From positions 5,766,001 to 5,830,000 of the forward strand of contig CP087563.1 in the NCBI GenBank assembly GCA_020974905.1: a stretch of 64,000 nt of DNA, in the 5' to 3' direction. This document shows, in pieces, positions 18,842 through 27,605 of the stretch. Every line of letters starts with the position of its first letter. Position 1 is the first letter of the stretch. This stretch comes from Planctomycetes bacterium syqfu. Lineage in GTDB: Bacteria > Planctomycetota > Phycisphaerae > Phycisphaerales > Phycisphaeraceae. The notes beneath the pieces were generated by a model. That model had not been told where the DNA came from. It did no database searches and was given only the letters and a program-made list of their open reading frames with translations. A program made the translations under genes and the position numbers.

Positions 18842-19203
18842 GTACTTGTGTCTCCCAATAGTCGAGTGTGAATACGAAGCGTGGTGTGATACGGATCGCA
18901 ATACCTAAAACATCCGTCGTCACCAAAGTTGGTGATCTCGTATTGCTTGTCATCCATCGTCAGGACATCACCGGGTGTGGGTTCAAATTCTGCCGGGAAG
19001 TCATCAGCGTTAATCAAAAAATCCCACATACTCGACTCGGTGATCACACCACCGACTGTGGATTTTTCATACTTGCTGATGCCCGGCGAGGCATGGACGG
19101 TGTACGAGGAGTCGCCTTGTTTGTAGGCAACCTCCTGCGTACACCATCCTGCCCTCACCCTGGCGAGCCACTGCATGCCCTCTTTCATGTAGTCTCTGGC
19201 CAT
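18838..19203 (-). CDS. Head-tail connector-like protein
   Basis: 121 residues: 'TVHASPGISKYEKS', 'FLINADDFP' and 'PTPGDVLTMDDKQYEITNFGDDGCFRYCDPYHTTLRIHTRLLG' match the usual form of small joining proteins encoded after the cement protein (gpFII/ATP-binding-like fold). Beta-rich, no membrane segment. Called by synteny and pattern. Confidence 0.6.
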   Translation of the reverse strand: MARDYMKEGMQWLARVRAGWCTQEVAYKQGDSSYTVHASPGISKYEKSTVGGVITESSMWDFLINADDFPAEFEPTPGDVLTMDDKQYEITNFGDDGCFRYCDPYHTTLRIHTRLLGDTST

Positions 19204-19231
19204 TCTGTCTTTCTTTCCGGGGGCCGGAAGT

Positions 19232-19564
19232 TTAAGCGGTCAATTTCACGCGAACGGTGGCATCGTTGTCACCAGCATCAGCCACGGCTTTGCCCATGTA
19301 TTTGCCTTCGATTTCAGTGGGCGTTGCGTATTTGTTGGCCGAGTCCCAGTAGAGCTTGGTGCCCGTGGTCATGGCCATGCCCGGACCACCGATCTTGGGG
19401 ACATCGAAGATACCGGTTACCGACAGACTACCCAACGTGTTGGCAGCGATGTCGAGCTTGGCGATACCCACCAGGTCTTCCTGGACAACCACGTCACCTG
19501 CCGAGACATCAGCGGCTGGGGTGTAATCGATACTGTCACCTTTGCGAACGAATGTTGCGATCAT
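19232..19564 (-). CDS. DUF2190-like capsid cement protein
   Basis: 110 residues: 'KGDSIDYTPAADVSAGDVVVQEDLVGIAKLDI', 'LSVTGIFDVPK' and 'GTKLYWDSANKYAT' follow the DUF2190 pattern, a trimeric decoration protein that stabilises the capsid. It follows the fused protease-capsid gene. A copy of the CTTGTTTTTAAGGG motif lies ~40 bases upstream of its start (19604-19618). The dispersed word touches its stop (19215-19232). Confidence 0.8.
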   Translation of the reverse strand: MIATFVRKGDSIDYTPAADVSAGDVVVQEDLVGIAKLDIAANTLGSLSVTGIFDVPKIGGPGMAMTTGTKLYWDSANKYATPTEIEGKYMGKAVADAGDNDATVRVKLTA

Positions 19565-19677
19565 GTAAGAAATACTCCTGTGAGAAGAAAAAGATTAAAA
19601 ACGACTTGTTTTTAAGGGGAAAACAATGAATACTTTTCGAAGAACCTTCGAAAAAAACTTCCGGAGGTTTCGGGGGG

Positions 19678-21786
19678 TTAACTTTCGCCTTTGAATTTCA
19701 CCGCACCGCGATGGTCCTGTTCACGCACGCCAAAGTCGATAAAGCCGCGAAATTGTACCCCGAGTGTTGAAAAATCTGCGTCGGTTTTTTCGACTGTGGG
19801 ACGGTCCACGCCGTTGAGGAATGCCACCTCGATAGCCGACAAGCGATTGGGATCAGACAGCAGATACCACGCCTTGTTCGACGCATTGGCAAAACTGGTG
19901 TTGGAGAGATAGACACTGGACACCACGTCGAACTTACCGGCATGGGGATTCGTTGCAGGCTTGGCCTTGTTGGTCGTGGTGGTCTCGTTGAGTTGCAGGC
20001 TCTTCATGAGCATCTCAGCGGCCACCTTCAAGCCCGGTGGCACGAGCAGTAACGACGGCATGATGCCCAGCGGTTTGCCGTTGGGTTTGACCTGCTGAGC
20101 AAAGAGAACTTCCGCAGCAGTTAAACCGTCAATGGACAACGCGGTATCGGCACCTTCACTGTAGTTGTTGTGATCCGCATGGAAGAAGGCTTTGCCATCG
20201 GTCTGTGTGGGGTTGCGCAACCACAGACTCCAAACTGCCTCGGCAATCGACTCGGCAGCGCCCATACCGATCTGACGCGGGATATCGGTGAAGGCACCGA
20301 GGTCATCGTTGATGATCATCTGGCGGGTGAGTGCGAACATGATGCCATGCGTGTCGGCTTTCTGACCGAACTGCTGTTCATCAAGTTGGCCATGCTTGAT
20401 TTCGCCGTCGGGGCCCACTTGCTGGAACTTGAAGGAACCGGTCATGCGGTAACGTGTGTGTTCCTTGAAATCGTTGACGCTGGCAATCTTGGCAATACGT
20501 CGCCAAGCATCTTCGACATAGTTGTAACCTTCGAGCAGCATCTTGTTGGCAATGTTGCTCAAAACACCGGGCAAGGACGCACTGCTGAAGGCGGCTTGCA
20601 ACCAGCCTGTGGCATCACGACGAAAGCGCGGCAACTGCTGGCCACAAGCCATTTCGCAGAACTCCTGCACGCCAATGCCACGGAGTTTGTCGGCAGCTTC
20701 GAGGACGGGTTCGGCATACAGCGTCTGCACCCGATTGCTGGGAAGGCCACTTGCCATCAGTGCGACGGCTTCAAACACCTGCGGATTGCTGGGACGCGAC
20801 GATTGGCCGGTTCCATGGATGGCCACCGGTACCTGCGGACGCGACGCGCGAAGCACATGCAGTTCGGTCTTCGTGACGTCCCAACCTTCTTCGATGGCCT
20901 GAGCTTCAACCCCCGGAAGTTTGCCATCACAAATCGAACGGATGGCCTGGATGCGACGGGTTTCCTCAGCCATCTGCTTGCGCATCTGCATCATCGGGGC
21001 TTCCGGGGTCGGGGCATCCGAAACTTCCGGGGGTTGCGTTGCACGCGCGGCGAGGGCGGGAGGACTCGTGGGCGTCGGGGAATCCGAGGTCGGGGCTTGG
21101 GGCGGCGTGGTTTCGGTGGTCGGAGGTGTGGCCGGTTTGGGATCGACGGTGGTGGTTTGGTTGCCTTGGGTTCCGGGGTCGGGGGCGGGGGTGACTTGGG
21201 TTCCGGGGGTCATATGGGGTTGCTCCTTGCTGTTGGCTGCGATGCGGGCAGACGTAGACGAGTCTGCCCCGTTATCGACGAATGAAATTTCCTTGAGAGT
21301 TGCTTTACGGACGACGTGAATCGGGCCATCGAACGTTCGGCCATTGACGGTGACGTTCTGGCCGTTGGGAATGAACTGGGCATCGATGACGGCGGCACCG
21401 ATGCTGGCCTGCCAGGGGAAGCCGTTCTGCCCGCTGCGGATCACATCACGCGCCCAACTGGTATCGCGACTGACTAAACCCTCGGCAATGAGGGAACCAT
21501 TTTCGACAGCAACGCGCTGCGTGTGTCCGACGCCTTGGCGCGAACTGTGATCCAAGCGAACGGGAATGTCCTGGCGATCAATGGCCAGACCTTCAAGGTC
21601 CACCACGACTGGATGAGGAAAACCTTCGATCCGCATCAGGCCACCGGTGTAGGCAACCATCCGAAACTGAGGCACCCCGGAAGTGCCCCCGGAAGCAGAT
21701 TTATCCCCAGCAGCCTCGATAGTCAGCGGGCAGATGAACGAGAGTTGGTCAGGCAGTTGTTGGGTTGGCGACTGTGTCATCGTCAT
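19678..21786 (-). CDS. Prohead protease / scaffold / major capsid fusion protein
   Basis: 702 residues. Residues ~1-195 are an S78-like prohead protease: 'VAYTGGLMRIEGFPHPVVVDLEGL', 'VRLDHSSRQGVGH' (His) and 'FPWQASIGA' (Ser). Residues ~195-275 are a Pro/Thr linker, then a scaffold-like helical part (~275-330) and a capsid domain to the end ('KHGQLDEQQFGQKADTHGIMFALTRQMIINDDLGAFTDIPRQIG', 'PLGIMPSLLLVPP'). Such Mu-like fusions are cut by the protease during assembly. The start overlaps the portal gene by 38 bases. At least five copies of the dispersed word lie inside, including a tandem pair just before the protease core (21674-21695, reads SASGGTSG). Confidence 0.88.
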   Translation of the reverse strand: MTMTQSPTQQLPDQLSFICPLTIEAAGDKSASGGTSGVPQFRMVAYTGGLMRIEGFPHPVVVDLEGLAIDRQDIPVRLDHSSRQGVGHTQRVAVENGSLIAEGLVSRDTSWARDVIRSGQNGFPWQASIGAAVIDAQFIPNGQNVTVNGRTFDGPIHVVRKATLKEISFVDNGADSSTSARIAANSKEQPHMTPGTQVTPAPDPGTQGNQTTTVDPKPATPPTTETTPPQAPTSDSPTPTSPPALAARATQPPEVSDAPTPEAPMMQMRKQMAEETRRIQAIRSICDGKLPGVEAQAIEEGWDVTKTELHVLRASRPQVPVAIHGTGQSSRPSNPQVFEAVALMASGLPSNRVQTLYAEPVLEAADKLRGIGVQEFCEMACGQQLPRFRRDATGWLQAAFSSASLPGVLSNIANKMLLEGYNYVEDAWRRIAKIASVNDFKEHTRYRMTGSFKFQQVGPDGEIKHGQLDEQQFGQKADTHGIMFALTRQMIINDDLGAFTDIPRQIGMGAAESIAEAVWSLWLRNPTQTDGKAFFHADHNNYSEGADTALSIDGLTAAEVLFAQQVKPNGKPLGIMPSLLLVPPGLKVAAEMLMKSLQLNETTTTNKAKPATNPHAGKFDVVSSVYLSNTSFANASNKAWYLLSDPNRLSAIEVAFLNGVDRPTVEKTDADFSTLGVQFRGFIDFGVREQDHRGAVKFKGES

Positions 21787-23269
21787 GTACGTTGGTCTCC
21801 TGAGAATTTGAAGATGAAGAAGAAGGTTGAACAGGCTGACTCTCCGAAACGGTCAGCCCCAGTGTTTGCATGAGTCGGGTTTCTTTGGCGCGCTGGCGAA
21901 GTTCGGTTTCCCAATCCTTGCCCTGGCGGGCATATTCAGCGGCCAATGTGGTGGTGTGACTACCTAAGCGTTTGGCCTGAGCATTGGCTTCCTTGGCCGG
22001 GTCCACATGCTCCGTCCCATCAAAAAACCACCCCCGGAAGTTAAGCAGGCCAGCAGGACGCATCGAGCGGAGCATTGAGAACTCCGGCGTCAGCATGGCC
22101 TCGCGTATCCAGGCATTGAAGATTTGATCAAGCACGATTTCTGCAAGGTGTGCTTGTTCCACGCGAATGGATTTGTAATAGGTCTGGTGGTCGAGTCGAC
22201 CAGAGGCATAGTTGTAGCCCGAAGAGTTGCAGGCTGCGATGTTGTAGGGAAGGTTTAAACAGCGTGCGATCTCGTTGAGAATCTCGCGTTTGAATTCAGC
22301 GTATGTGGTCGCCGGTTGCTGTGAATCGATCTGCCCAAGTCGCCAACCATCAGGTAAAACCGTAGCCATGCGTTTTTCCAGATTGACGATGTCCATCGGA
22401 TCGAGCGGTTGGGCTTCACCATTGGCAGGCGAATCGGTGTACAGCACCGCAGCAAAGTCGGCGGCGGTTTCGGCGGCGGCAATCACAGCCAAGGTGTAGC
22501 GACGTAGTTGAGCAAACAAAGGAAGTGCAGGAGTAATCTCCGGAATGCCGCGATGTTGTTCGGGGCGATCTGCACGATACCAGTGGATCACCGAACTGGC
22601 TGGCACTTCGTCATATTCCGACATCCATGTGCTGTAGTTGCCCAACCCGCCAGGATGCTGACGGAGAATGGAATAGAACTGCGGGTTGCCGAACGAGTCG
22701 AGGATTATACCGTCGACATCATTGCGTGTCGGCAACATCACCGACGATGGCGACGCGATGCGGTCAGCCTCAATGAGTTGAAGATCAAGAGCAACGGGCG
22801 AATCAACATTAGGATTGAAATTTAAAACACCGAACGCTTCACCGTCCGTGCTCTTAGCCATACGCATGGTACGGAGCTTGGACGCCAGGCTGACTGCTTT
22901 GCTCCACTGAGCAAAGGCATCTTCAATCTGTCGGTTAAGTTCATCATGCTTGGTGAGCAGCTGAAGGCGTGGCCCCGTGCCGATGCAATCGTTAGCCAGC
23001 GTCAGTACCATGCCCTTGGCATAACTGTTGTTGGCCACTTCGTACCGAGCACGTTCCCGCAGCTTTTTACGGATGTCTGCTGACGCAGCGCAATCTGCTG
23101 ACATCGCGTCAGCCATAGCCCAATGACGGGCATTCTCTGCCGTGGTCTGCGCGGCGTCGTAACGCGCCCGCACCACGTTGGCCACCGGCAAACTGCGTGT
23201 CGGCTGCTTGGGTTGGGATTGTTTCCGGAAAAACTTCCGGGGCTTCCGGGGGTTGAGGAATTGCATCAA
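21749..23269 (-). CDS. Phage portal protein, lambda (gpB) family
   Basis: 506 residues. 'ADIRKKLRERARYEVANNSYAKGMVLTLANDCIGTGPRLQ' and 'VIHWYRADRPEQHRGIPEITPALP' are strong lambda-type portal patterns; 'NIAACNSSGYNYASGRLDHQTYYKSI' and 'HVDPAKEANAQAKRL' follow. It forms the DNA channel at the capsid vertex. Copies of the dispersed word at 23232-23253 make the basic N-terminus NPRKPRKFF, and one at 22030-22042 gives NFRGW. The start overlaps the upstream gene by 4 bases. Confidence 0.9.
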   Translation of the reverse strand: MMQFLNPRKPRKFFRKQSQPKQPTRSLPVANVVRARYDAAQTTAENARHWAMADAMSADCAASADIRKKLRERARYEVANNSYAKGMVLTLANDCIGTGPRLQLLTKHDELNRQIEDAFAQWSKAVSLASKLRTMRMAKSTDGEAFGVLNFNPNVDSPVALDLQLIEADRIASPSSVMLPTRNDVDGIILDSFGNPQFYSILRQHPGGLGNYSTWMSEYDEVPASSVIHWYRADRPEQHRGIPEITPALPLFAQLRRYTLAVIAAAETAADFAAVLYTDSPANGEAQPLDPMDIVNLEKRMATVLPDGWRLGQIDSQQPATTYAEFKREILNEIARCLNLPYNIAACNSSGYNYASGRLDHQTYYKSIRVEQAHLAEIVLDQIFNAWIREAMLTPEFSMLRSMRPAGLLNFRGWFFDGTEHVDPAKEANAQAKRLGSHTTTLAAEYARQGKDWETELRQRAKETRLMQTLGLTVSESQPVQPSSSSSNSQETNVHDDDTVANPTTA

Positions 23270-23463
23270 ACCGTGCCTCCGGGATTGATCTTGAAAATCT
23301 TGATACCTAAACCCTTGGATTGGGCAGCCTTCTTCGATGCCAGGTAGCGGTCTACGGCAATCTGATCTTTCAGCGAATGCTGCTTGACGTGCTGGCCGTC
23401 GACCGACACTTCAGCCGGTGCAGCAGCGTTTTCTTCGATGTTGTTTTCAAGTGAGTCTGTCAT
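23266..23463 (-). CDS. Small phage protein between terminase and portal
   Basis: 65 residues: acidic N-terminus then 'QHSLKDQIAVDRYLASKKAAQSKGLGIKIFKINPGGTV'. Similar short proteins are usual just upstream of lambda-type portals and are thought to be head-joining (gpW-like) factors; I cannot confirm the domain. Overlaps the portal by 4 bases. Confidence 0.65.
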   Translation of the reverse strand: MTDSLENNIEENAAAPAEVSVDGQHVKQHSLKDQIAVDRYLASKKAAQSKGLGIKIFKINPGGTV

Positions 23464-23499
23464 TGTTCTGCGACTTCGATGCTGTCATTCGCATCGCCT

Positions 23500-23523
23500 C
23501 CATAACAGTTATTTGCCGCAGAG
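23500..23523 (-). promoter_or_regulatory. 24-base repeat upstream of head operon (copy 1)
   Basis: The same sequence, with one central mismatch, occurs at 37780-37803. It contains the palindrome ATAACAGTTAT/ATAACTGTTAT next to TTGCCGCAGAG. It ends 37 bases before the connector start; the other copy is 44 bases before the early operon start. Likely a phage promoter or operator. Confidence 0.5.
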
Positions 23524-23582
23524 CGTTATTTTTGGACAGTCCTTACAGGAGAAAATGAAGTTCGTTCCAATACTGGAACAAT

Positions 23583-23756
23583 TTAATTTTCGATACGTTC
23601 ACGCGTCAGAATTTCGTGGTTGCAATGCCTGCAAATCCTTTTGCGCAAGATGTAATTGATCTTGGCGCGGGTGTAGTAAGCCCGTAAATCACGACAGCCA
23701 CACTTGGGGCAGGATAGGCCGGTTTGGCGTTCGGTAGTTTTAACGACAGTGTTCAT
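23583..23756 (-). CDS. 57-aa zinc-ribbon protein
   Basis: A short gene read from ATG 23756 to TAA 23583. Its start overlaps the TerL stop (an in-frame ATG three bases upstream is equally possible), with AAAGAGG as ribosome site. The protein has 'SCPKCGCRDLR' and 'CRHCNHEILTRER', a four-cysteine zinc ribbon, with a basic linker. The pattern resembles small Ogr/Delta-like or nucleic-acid-binding ribbons found beside terminases. Likely a late-gene regulator or packaging accessory. Confidence 0.7.
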   Translation of the reverse strand: MNTVVKTTERQTGLSCPKCGCRDLRAYYTRAKINYILRKRICRHCNHEILTRERIEN

Positions 23757-26521
23757 CATCGACCTCTTTGAATTTCTGAAAGTTTCATACGCGGGCGGGA
23801 TTGGGTGGTACGTGATTCAAGACCTGGTAGTGAGACGCCTTGAATCGATGCAGCTACTGCACAACCGACGAGACAGTCCAGCCAATGATTGTCCGGGCGC
23901 GTGGCACGGAGTTTCCACTCATCAACGGTACGACCTTGGGCTTGAGATTTAACGCGGTACTCTGCTGTCAGATGATCAGCGATGAGCCGATGTGATTTTT
24001 CATCGTGCCCGAACAGAGATAAGCAACCGGGATCACCCATCGATACTGATAGACGTGCATGCACAAAGGTCTTCCAGTAATTAGTATCAATCAAGGCATG
24101 ACGCACCTGGCGGCTGCCTACGGTGTTAGGGATGCGCCAATGTAGACCGACGCGATCTCCACGTTTGCGTTTGTATTCACTAAAGGGGATGCTCGATGCA
24201 CCGACATAACGACCATGACTGGGAAGTAACAAACCTGCATACTGGCTCTGACGACAGAACTGATACACCACGTCAGTGGACTGTCCCCAGTTGGCATCAA
24301 TCAAACATCGGTCGATGCGCATCTCGGCACCATCGTCACGTCGGTAGGGGAGTGACAGCTTTTCGGCAGTTAGTTTGTCCAACCCGGCATAGATTTGCCC
24401 CTCAAGTCCAGCACCCGGTGCAGCACGGCTGATCGTGGATCGAATGTCACGCAGTGTGTAATAAGCGCGTTTCTGCTCTGGCCATGTGCCATAATCGATG
24501 ATGTAGCCGGTAAAATTCTCTTCCCAGCCGCAGAGCATCCAGAACAGAACCTTTTGCTGTACGTCGATGAACATCGTTAGGTGGTTGCACGCTTGGGGGA
24601 TCACATTCCGAAGGTGGCCATTGGTTTTGGCGGCAATGGCATCGGCCCCTAGCATCTCCTCGCCAATGGTTTCGACAATAGGTTCGTTCTGATATTCTGC
24701 AAAGAACGCAGCTTCGTCACGCAACCGTAAGTTCATCGCATGTTGCAAGGCTGATAGTTCGTCTTCATTGAAACGCTCTGGCCATGAGACAATGCTGCCA
24801 GTGTCCATGGCTTCACGATTGTGTCTGTAAAACTCTGTCGCCAGCGAACCATCACCATCGTTGCGCAGACTGTCAGCACGAATCTCTGAATATTTCGCCC
24901 AGAGCTTGTCAGTTTCCGGGGCTGGAAACGCATACACCATCTTGGTCCGTTCGCCTTGCCATTCCGGATGTTTATCCCGATCCAGGATGTTGTCAGCCAT
25001 GTCACCTGGCCGGATCACTGTGCAGGCCATGAGTCCAGCGATCTTTTTGCCGGGGCCAGCCATGCCCAATACGTCACCAGCCAGGATCGCTTCGCGTCGT
25101 TGACTCTGCGAGGGTGACCATGCGGACTCGGTGGTTTGTGGGTCGTCGACCAACACCAGTTGCGGGCGCACGACCTGCCCATCGGCGCGGGCATAGTTTT
25201 GGCCACGGATGTCGCTGCCCTTCATGCCGCTACTTGAGATGACGATACCCGACGACAGACTACCTTCAATCACCGGCAATACCACACGATCCGACGACCA
25301 GTCGATGCGCGTTGGTTCGCCCTGGTACTTCTGTCCCTTCTGTCGATTGGTGATCCGTTCCAGACAGCGGATTGGATACGTCACTTCCGGAAAATCCTCA
25401 TGCAGCAGCGGATTCGTCTCAAGCCAGATTTTGATATTTTCCAACAGATCCCGGGCACGTTCGGCACTGGCAGCAACCAAGCAGATAAAGGGGGACGCAC
25501 CGATCAGAGCCGCCCATAACACAGCTGTTTGGCACAGGACTGTGTTGTGCGTGGGTACCATTTTGCGCCCGGCCAAGTACAGATGCGACGGTGAGTCCAC
25601 CTGGATACATCGAACCGGGACCGACTCGGTTGGCGTGATCGACACGATATATCGCTCGGCAGTCAAGGCTTTCAGATCAAACTGAAGATTCTCATCGCAA
25701 CCTTGCAACGGATTGACGCGCGGCACGCGATAACGTTTATTGGATATGTGCACCCGATTGGCCATGTATTCGGTGGTAAGTGTCAGTGGATTTTTTCGAC
25801 TATACCGATCCTCCACCGTCCAAAGGTGATCGGCATCACAAACGATTTCCTCACCATCGCTGAACCTGACGCGATAACACGGATGGTCATGCATCACCTC
25901 GGTGGCATGGATCACACGGCACATCCGGCCACGCTCGTCGAACAAGGTGTCACCGACTTTGACATCACCTATCGTTGTCCAGCCACTAGGTGTAGCCAAC
26001 GGTGTATCTAGTGCCAGGGCTTTACCTGATCCGCGAGGCATGGCCATTGCAAACAAACCGCCGGTGCGCACAGCTTTTTCGATCTTCTCAATTACACGAA
26101 GGTGGTCGTCGGACCACTGTAAATAGAACACCTCAGCAAAATACGTTTCACAGAACCCTCGAAAAGATGCGATTGCTTGAGCTTTTCGATCTGGATTTAC
26201 GACTGCTGGAATTTCACCGATGTCTTGGGCTGATCGTACGGCTTCTGCTGCACGTTCAGCTTTGCGGGCTTTCTGCTCTTCATAACTCAATGGACCCGAC
26301 TTGGGCTTGGCATATTCCAACGTCAGCCAGGCTGCATATCGAAACAGATCAACCGACTGCGGATTGGATGGATCGCTGATGCTGTAACCCGCGCGATTGC
26401 GGTGCCGACGCAATTGAAATTCCGTCAGCGAATCGGCATTGGGAATGTCAATGGCATTGACGATCCGCAACAAATCCGCAGGTCGAAGCTGGCGTGGGTT
26501 GAAGGATTTTTTACTCATCAT
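23756..26521 (-). CDS. Terminase large subunit, interrupted by a mini-intein
   Basis: 921 residues as translated; about 762 after removal of the 159-residue intein (residues 168-326). Extein parts: ATPase with Walker A 'PRGSGK|T' split by the intein, Walker B 'PQLVLVDDPQT', and a C-terminal RNaseH-like nuclease with Asp residues in 'MFIDVQQKVLFWMLCGWEE', 'RCLIDANWGQSTDVVYQF' and 'NHWLDCLVG'. It cuts and pumps DNA into the procapsid. The start overlaps a 73-aa gene by 11 bases. Activity requires splicing, since the insertion breaks the P-loop. Confidence 0.9.
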   Translation of the reverse strand: MMSKKSFNPRQLRPADLLRIVNAIDIPNADSLTEFQLRRHRNRAGYSISDPSNPQSVDLFRYAAWLTLEYAKPKSGPLSYEEQKARKAERAAEAVRSAQDIGEIPAVVNPDRKAQAIASFRGFCETYFAEVFYLQWSDDHLRVIEKIEKAVRTGGLFAMAMPRGSGKALALDTPLATPSGWTTIGDVKVGDTLFDERGRMCRVIHATEVMHDHPCYRVRFSDGEEIVCDADHLWTVEDRYSRKNPLTLTTEYMANRVHISNKRYRVPRVNPLQGCDENLQFDLKALTAERYIVSITPTESVPVRCIQVDSPSHLYLAGRKMVPTHNTVLCQTAVLWAALIGASPFICLVAASAERARDLLENIKIWLETNPLLHEDFPEVTYPIRCLERITNRQKGQKYQGEPTRIDWSSDRVVLPVIEGSLSSGIVISSSGMKGSDIRGQNYARADGQVVRPQLVLVDDPQTTESAWSPSQSQRREAILAGDVLGMAGPGKKIAGLMACTVIRPGDMADNILDRDKHPEWQGERTKMVYAFPAPETDKLWAKYSEIRADSLRNDGDGSLATEFYRHNREAMDTGSIVSWPERFNEDELSALQHAMNLRLRDEAAFFAEYQNEPIVETIGEEMLGADAIAAKTNGHLRNVIPQACNHLTMFIDVQQKVLFWMLCGWEENFTGYIIDYGTWPEQKRAYYTLRDIRSTISRAAPGAGLEGQIYAGLDKLTAEKLSLPYRRDDGAEMRIDRCLIDANWGQSTDVVYQFCRQSQYAGLLLPSHGRYVGASSIPFSEYKRKRGDRVGLHWRIPNTVGSRQVRHALIDTNYWKTFVHARLSVSMGDPGCLSLFGHDEKSHRLIADHLTAEYRVKSQAQGRTVDEWKLRATRPDNHWLDCLVGCAVAASIQGVSLPGLESRTTQSRPRMKLSEIQRGR
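25544..26020 (-). other. Ala1 mini-intein in TerL (in-frame)
   Basis: Begins 'ALALDTPLATPSGWTTIGDVKVGD' shape (block A, with Ala at position 1 instead of Cys or Ser), has block B-like 'EEIVCDADHLWTV', block F-like 'PVRCIQVDSPSHLYLAG' and ends 'MVPTHN' followed by Thr (+1) of the P-loop. At 159 residues there is no room for a homing endonuclease. Ala1 inteins splice without the usual N-terminal thioester step. Junctions were read from the DNA at 26018-26020 and 25541-25546. Confidence 0.9.
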
Positions 26522-26732
26522 CGGCCTCCAATTCCGGTCGGGCCAGATACGCGACGTAGTCGATCAGGCTGAAGGTGCCATCGGCGCGGAGCAACTGGCC
26601 GTCGTCGACCACCTGCTGAATCTGCTGTTCATCGACTCGGCGATTGAATGCCTTGGACAGAATCTGCGATGCCTGTGGCACGGTCATTGCCGTGATTCTC
26701 AATGTTTTTGGACGATCTGTAGGTTGTCTCAT
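26511..26732 (-). CDS. Small protein upstream of TerL
   Basis: 73 residues, 'ITAMTVPQASQILSKAFNRRVDEQQIQQVVDDGQLLRADGTFSLIDYVAYLARPE'. It looks like a small DNA-binding helical protein. Its place before TerL suggests a small-terminase-like role, but it is short for that family. AAGGA ribosome site. It shares the CCTTAAAAATAAG leader motif (26748-26761) with other prophage genes. Confidence 0.6.
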   Translation of the reverse strand: MRQPTDRPKTLRITAMTVPQASQILSKAFNRRVDEQQIQQVVDDGQLLRADGTFSLIDYVAYLARPELEADDE

Positions 26733-26833
26733 CAGAATTCAAAAAATCCTTAAAAATAAGTGTAAAACGCATGAATGTTGCTGGATTAATGTCTGCTTTG
26801 ATGGCTCAATGTGTCTATAGAAAGGCCAACAAC

Positions 26834-27028
26834 ATGAACGCCAAAACCACCAAACGTAAACAGGCATACAAGGACACAACGGTCAACGAAATCGCTCAAC
26901 GCATTCTGCGCATCGACACCTTGGAAACGCGCAAGAGTGATTCACTCGACTTTCATGACTGCGCGGTTTGGAACATCAAGGAGGCGTTGGAAGCTGCCTT
27001 TGAGGCCGGACGCAAAGCAGATCATTAA
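26834..27028 (+). CDS. DUF6900-like small protein
   Basis: 64 residues from ATG 26834 with AGAAAGG upstream. 'VNEIAQRILRIDTLETRKSDSLDFHDCAVWNIKEALEAAFEAGRKA' strongly resembles a short conserved family I remember as DUF6900, common on phages and plasmids. First gene of a five-gene forward cassette that runs against the rest of the prophage. Function unknown. Confidence 0.65.
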   Translation: MNAKTTKRKQAYKDTTVNEIAQRILRIDTLETRKSDSLDFHDCAVWNIKEALEAAFEAGRKADH

Positions 27029-27050
27029 CCCTTCGCAACAGGAGAAACAC

Positions 27051-27311
27051 ATGCGAATCACACGTATTGAATTTGCAGGACAAACAGGCATCTTCGCCAT
27101 CGCCAAACGCCCCCATGAAGCCAAGCAGATCGAAGTAGAAATCCTGCAACCCAATAAGGAAGGCATCCATTGGGTGAAGGCTGATGACGAAGATGAACTG
27201 TTCTCGATGGCAGCTTTTCTGCAACAAGTACTTGATGGCTACGAAGACACCATGGAAGAAGCAGCCTGTTACTACAACGTATTGATGTCCATCAGCGATA
27301 TCGGAATTTGA
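27051..27311 (+). CDS. Hypothetical phage protein, 86 aa
   Basis: Start at ATG 27051 after a strong AGGAGA site. Soluble, acidic, 'MRITRIEFAGQTGIFAIAKRPHEAKQIEVEIL' at the N-terminus suggests a beta-hairpin fold and the C-terminal half is helical. I do not recognise the family. Second gene of the forward cassette. Confidence 0.6.
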   Translation: MRITRIEFAGQTGIFAIAKRPHEAKQIEVEILQPNKEGIHWVKADDEDELFSMAAFLQQVLDGYEDTMEEAACYYNVLMSISDIGI

Positions 27312-27323
27312 GGAACCATCACA

Positions 27324-27566
27324 ATGGCAACGAAAAAACAAACTGCCCAAGATGCCTACGCCCAACACAGAAAAGACATCACAAGTCTGATGCTCTGGCT
27401 GGAACTCGAATTGGAAAAGCACCGCATTAACGCCAAGGGGCAGCCTAATAACTGGGGATTCATAGGAGATATTGAGACAACTCGAAATCAATTGATAGAA
27501 ACACTCGCCTCGCTCTCCCACAGCGAACAACATGAAATCGAAGCACTGCTCAGCGAAAGTCGCTGA
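27324..27566 (+). CDS. Hypothetical phage protein, 80 aa
   Basis: Helical, with 'TSLMLWLELELEKHRINAKGQPNNWGFIGDIETTRNQLIETLASLS'. No known domain seen. GAGGAA ribosome site; 12 bases after the preceding stop, so it belongs to the same transcript. Confidence 0.6.
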   Translation: MATKKQTAQDAYAQHRKDITSLMLWLELELEKHRINAKGQPNNWGFIGDIETTRNQLIETLASLSHSEQHEIEALLSESR

Positions 27567-27605
27567 GCATTTTTGTTTACACATTTTCATAAGGATAAAA
27601 TCACC

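Noticed and set aside
20170-21285. 371-codon forward frame under the protease-capsid gene
   Set aside because: Gly/Arg-rich shadow of the Pro/Thr linker and capsid codons on the other strand.
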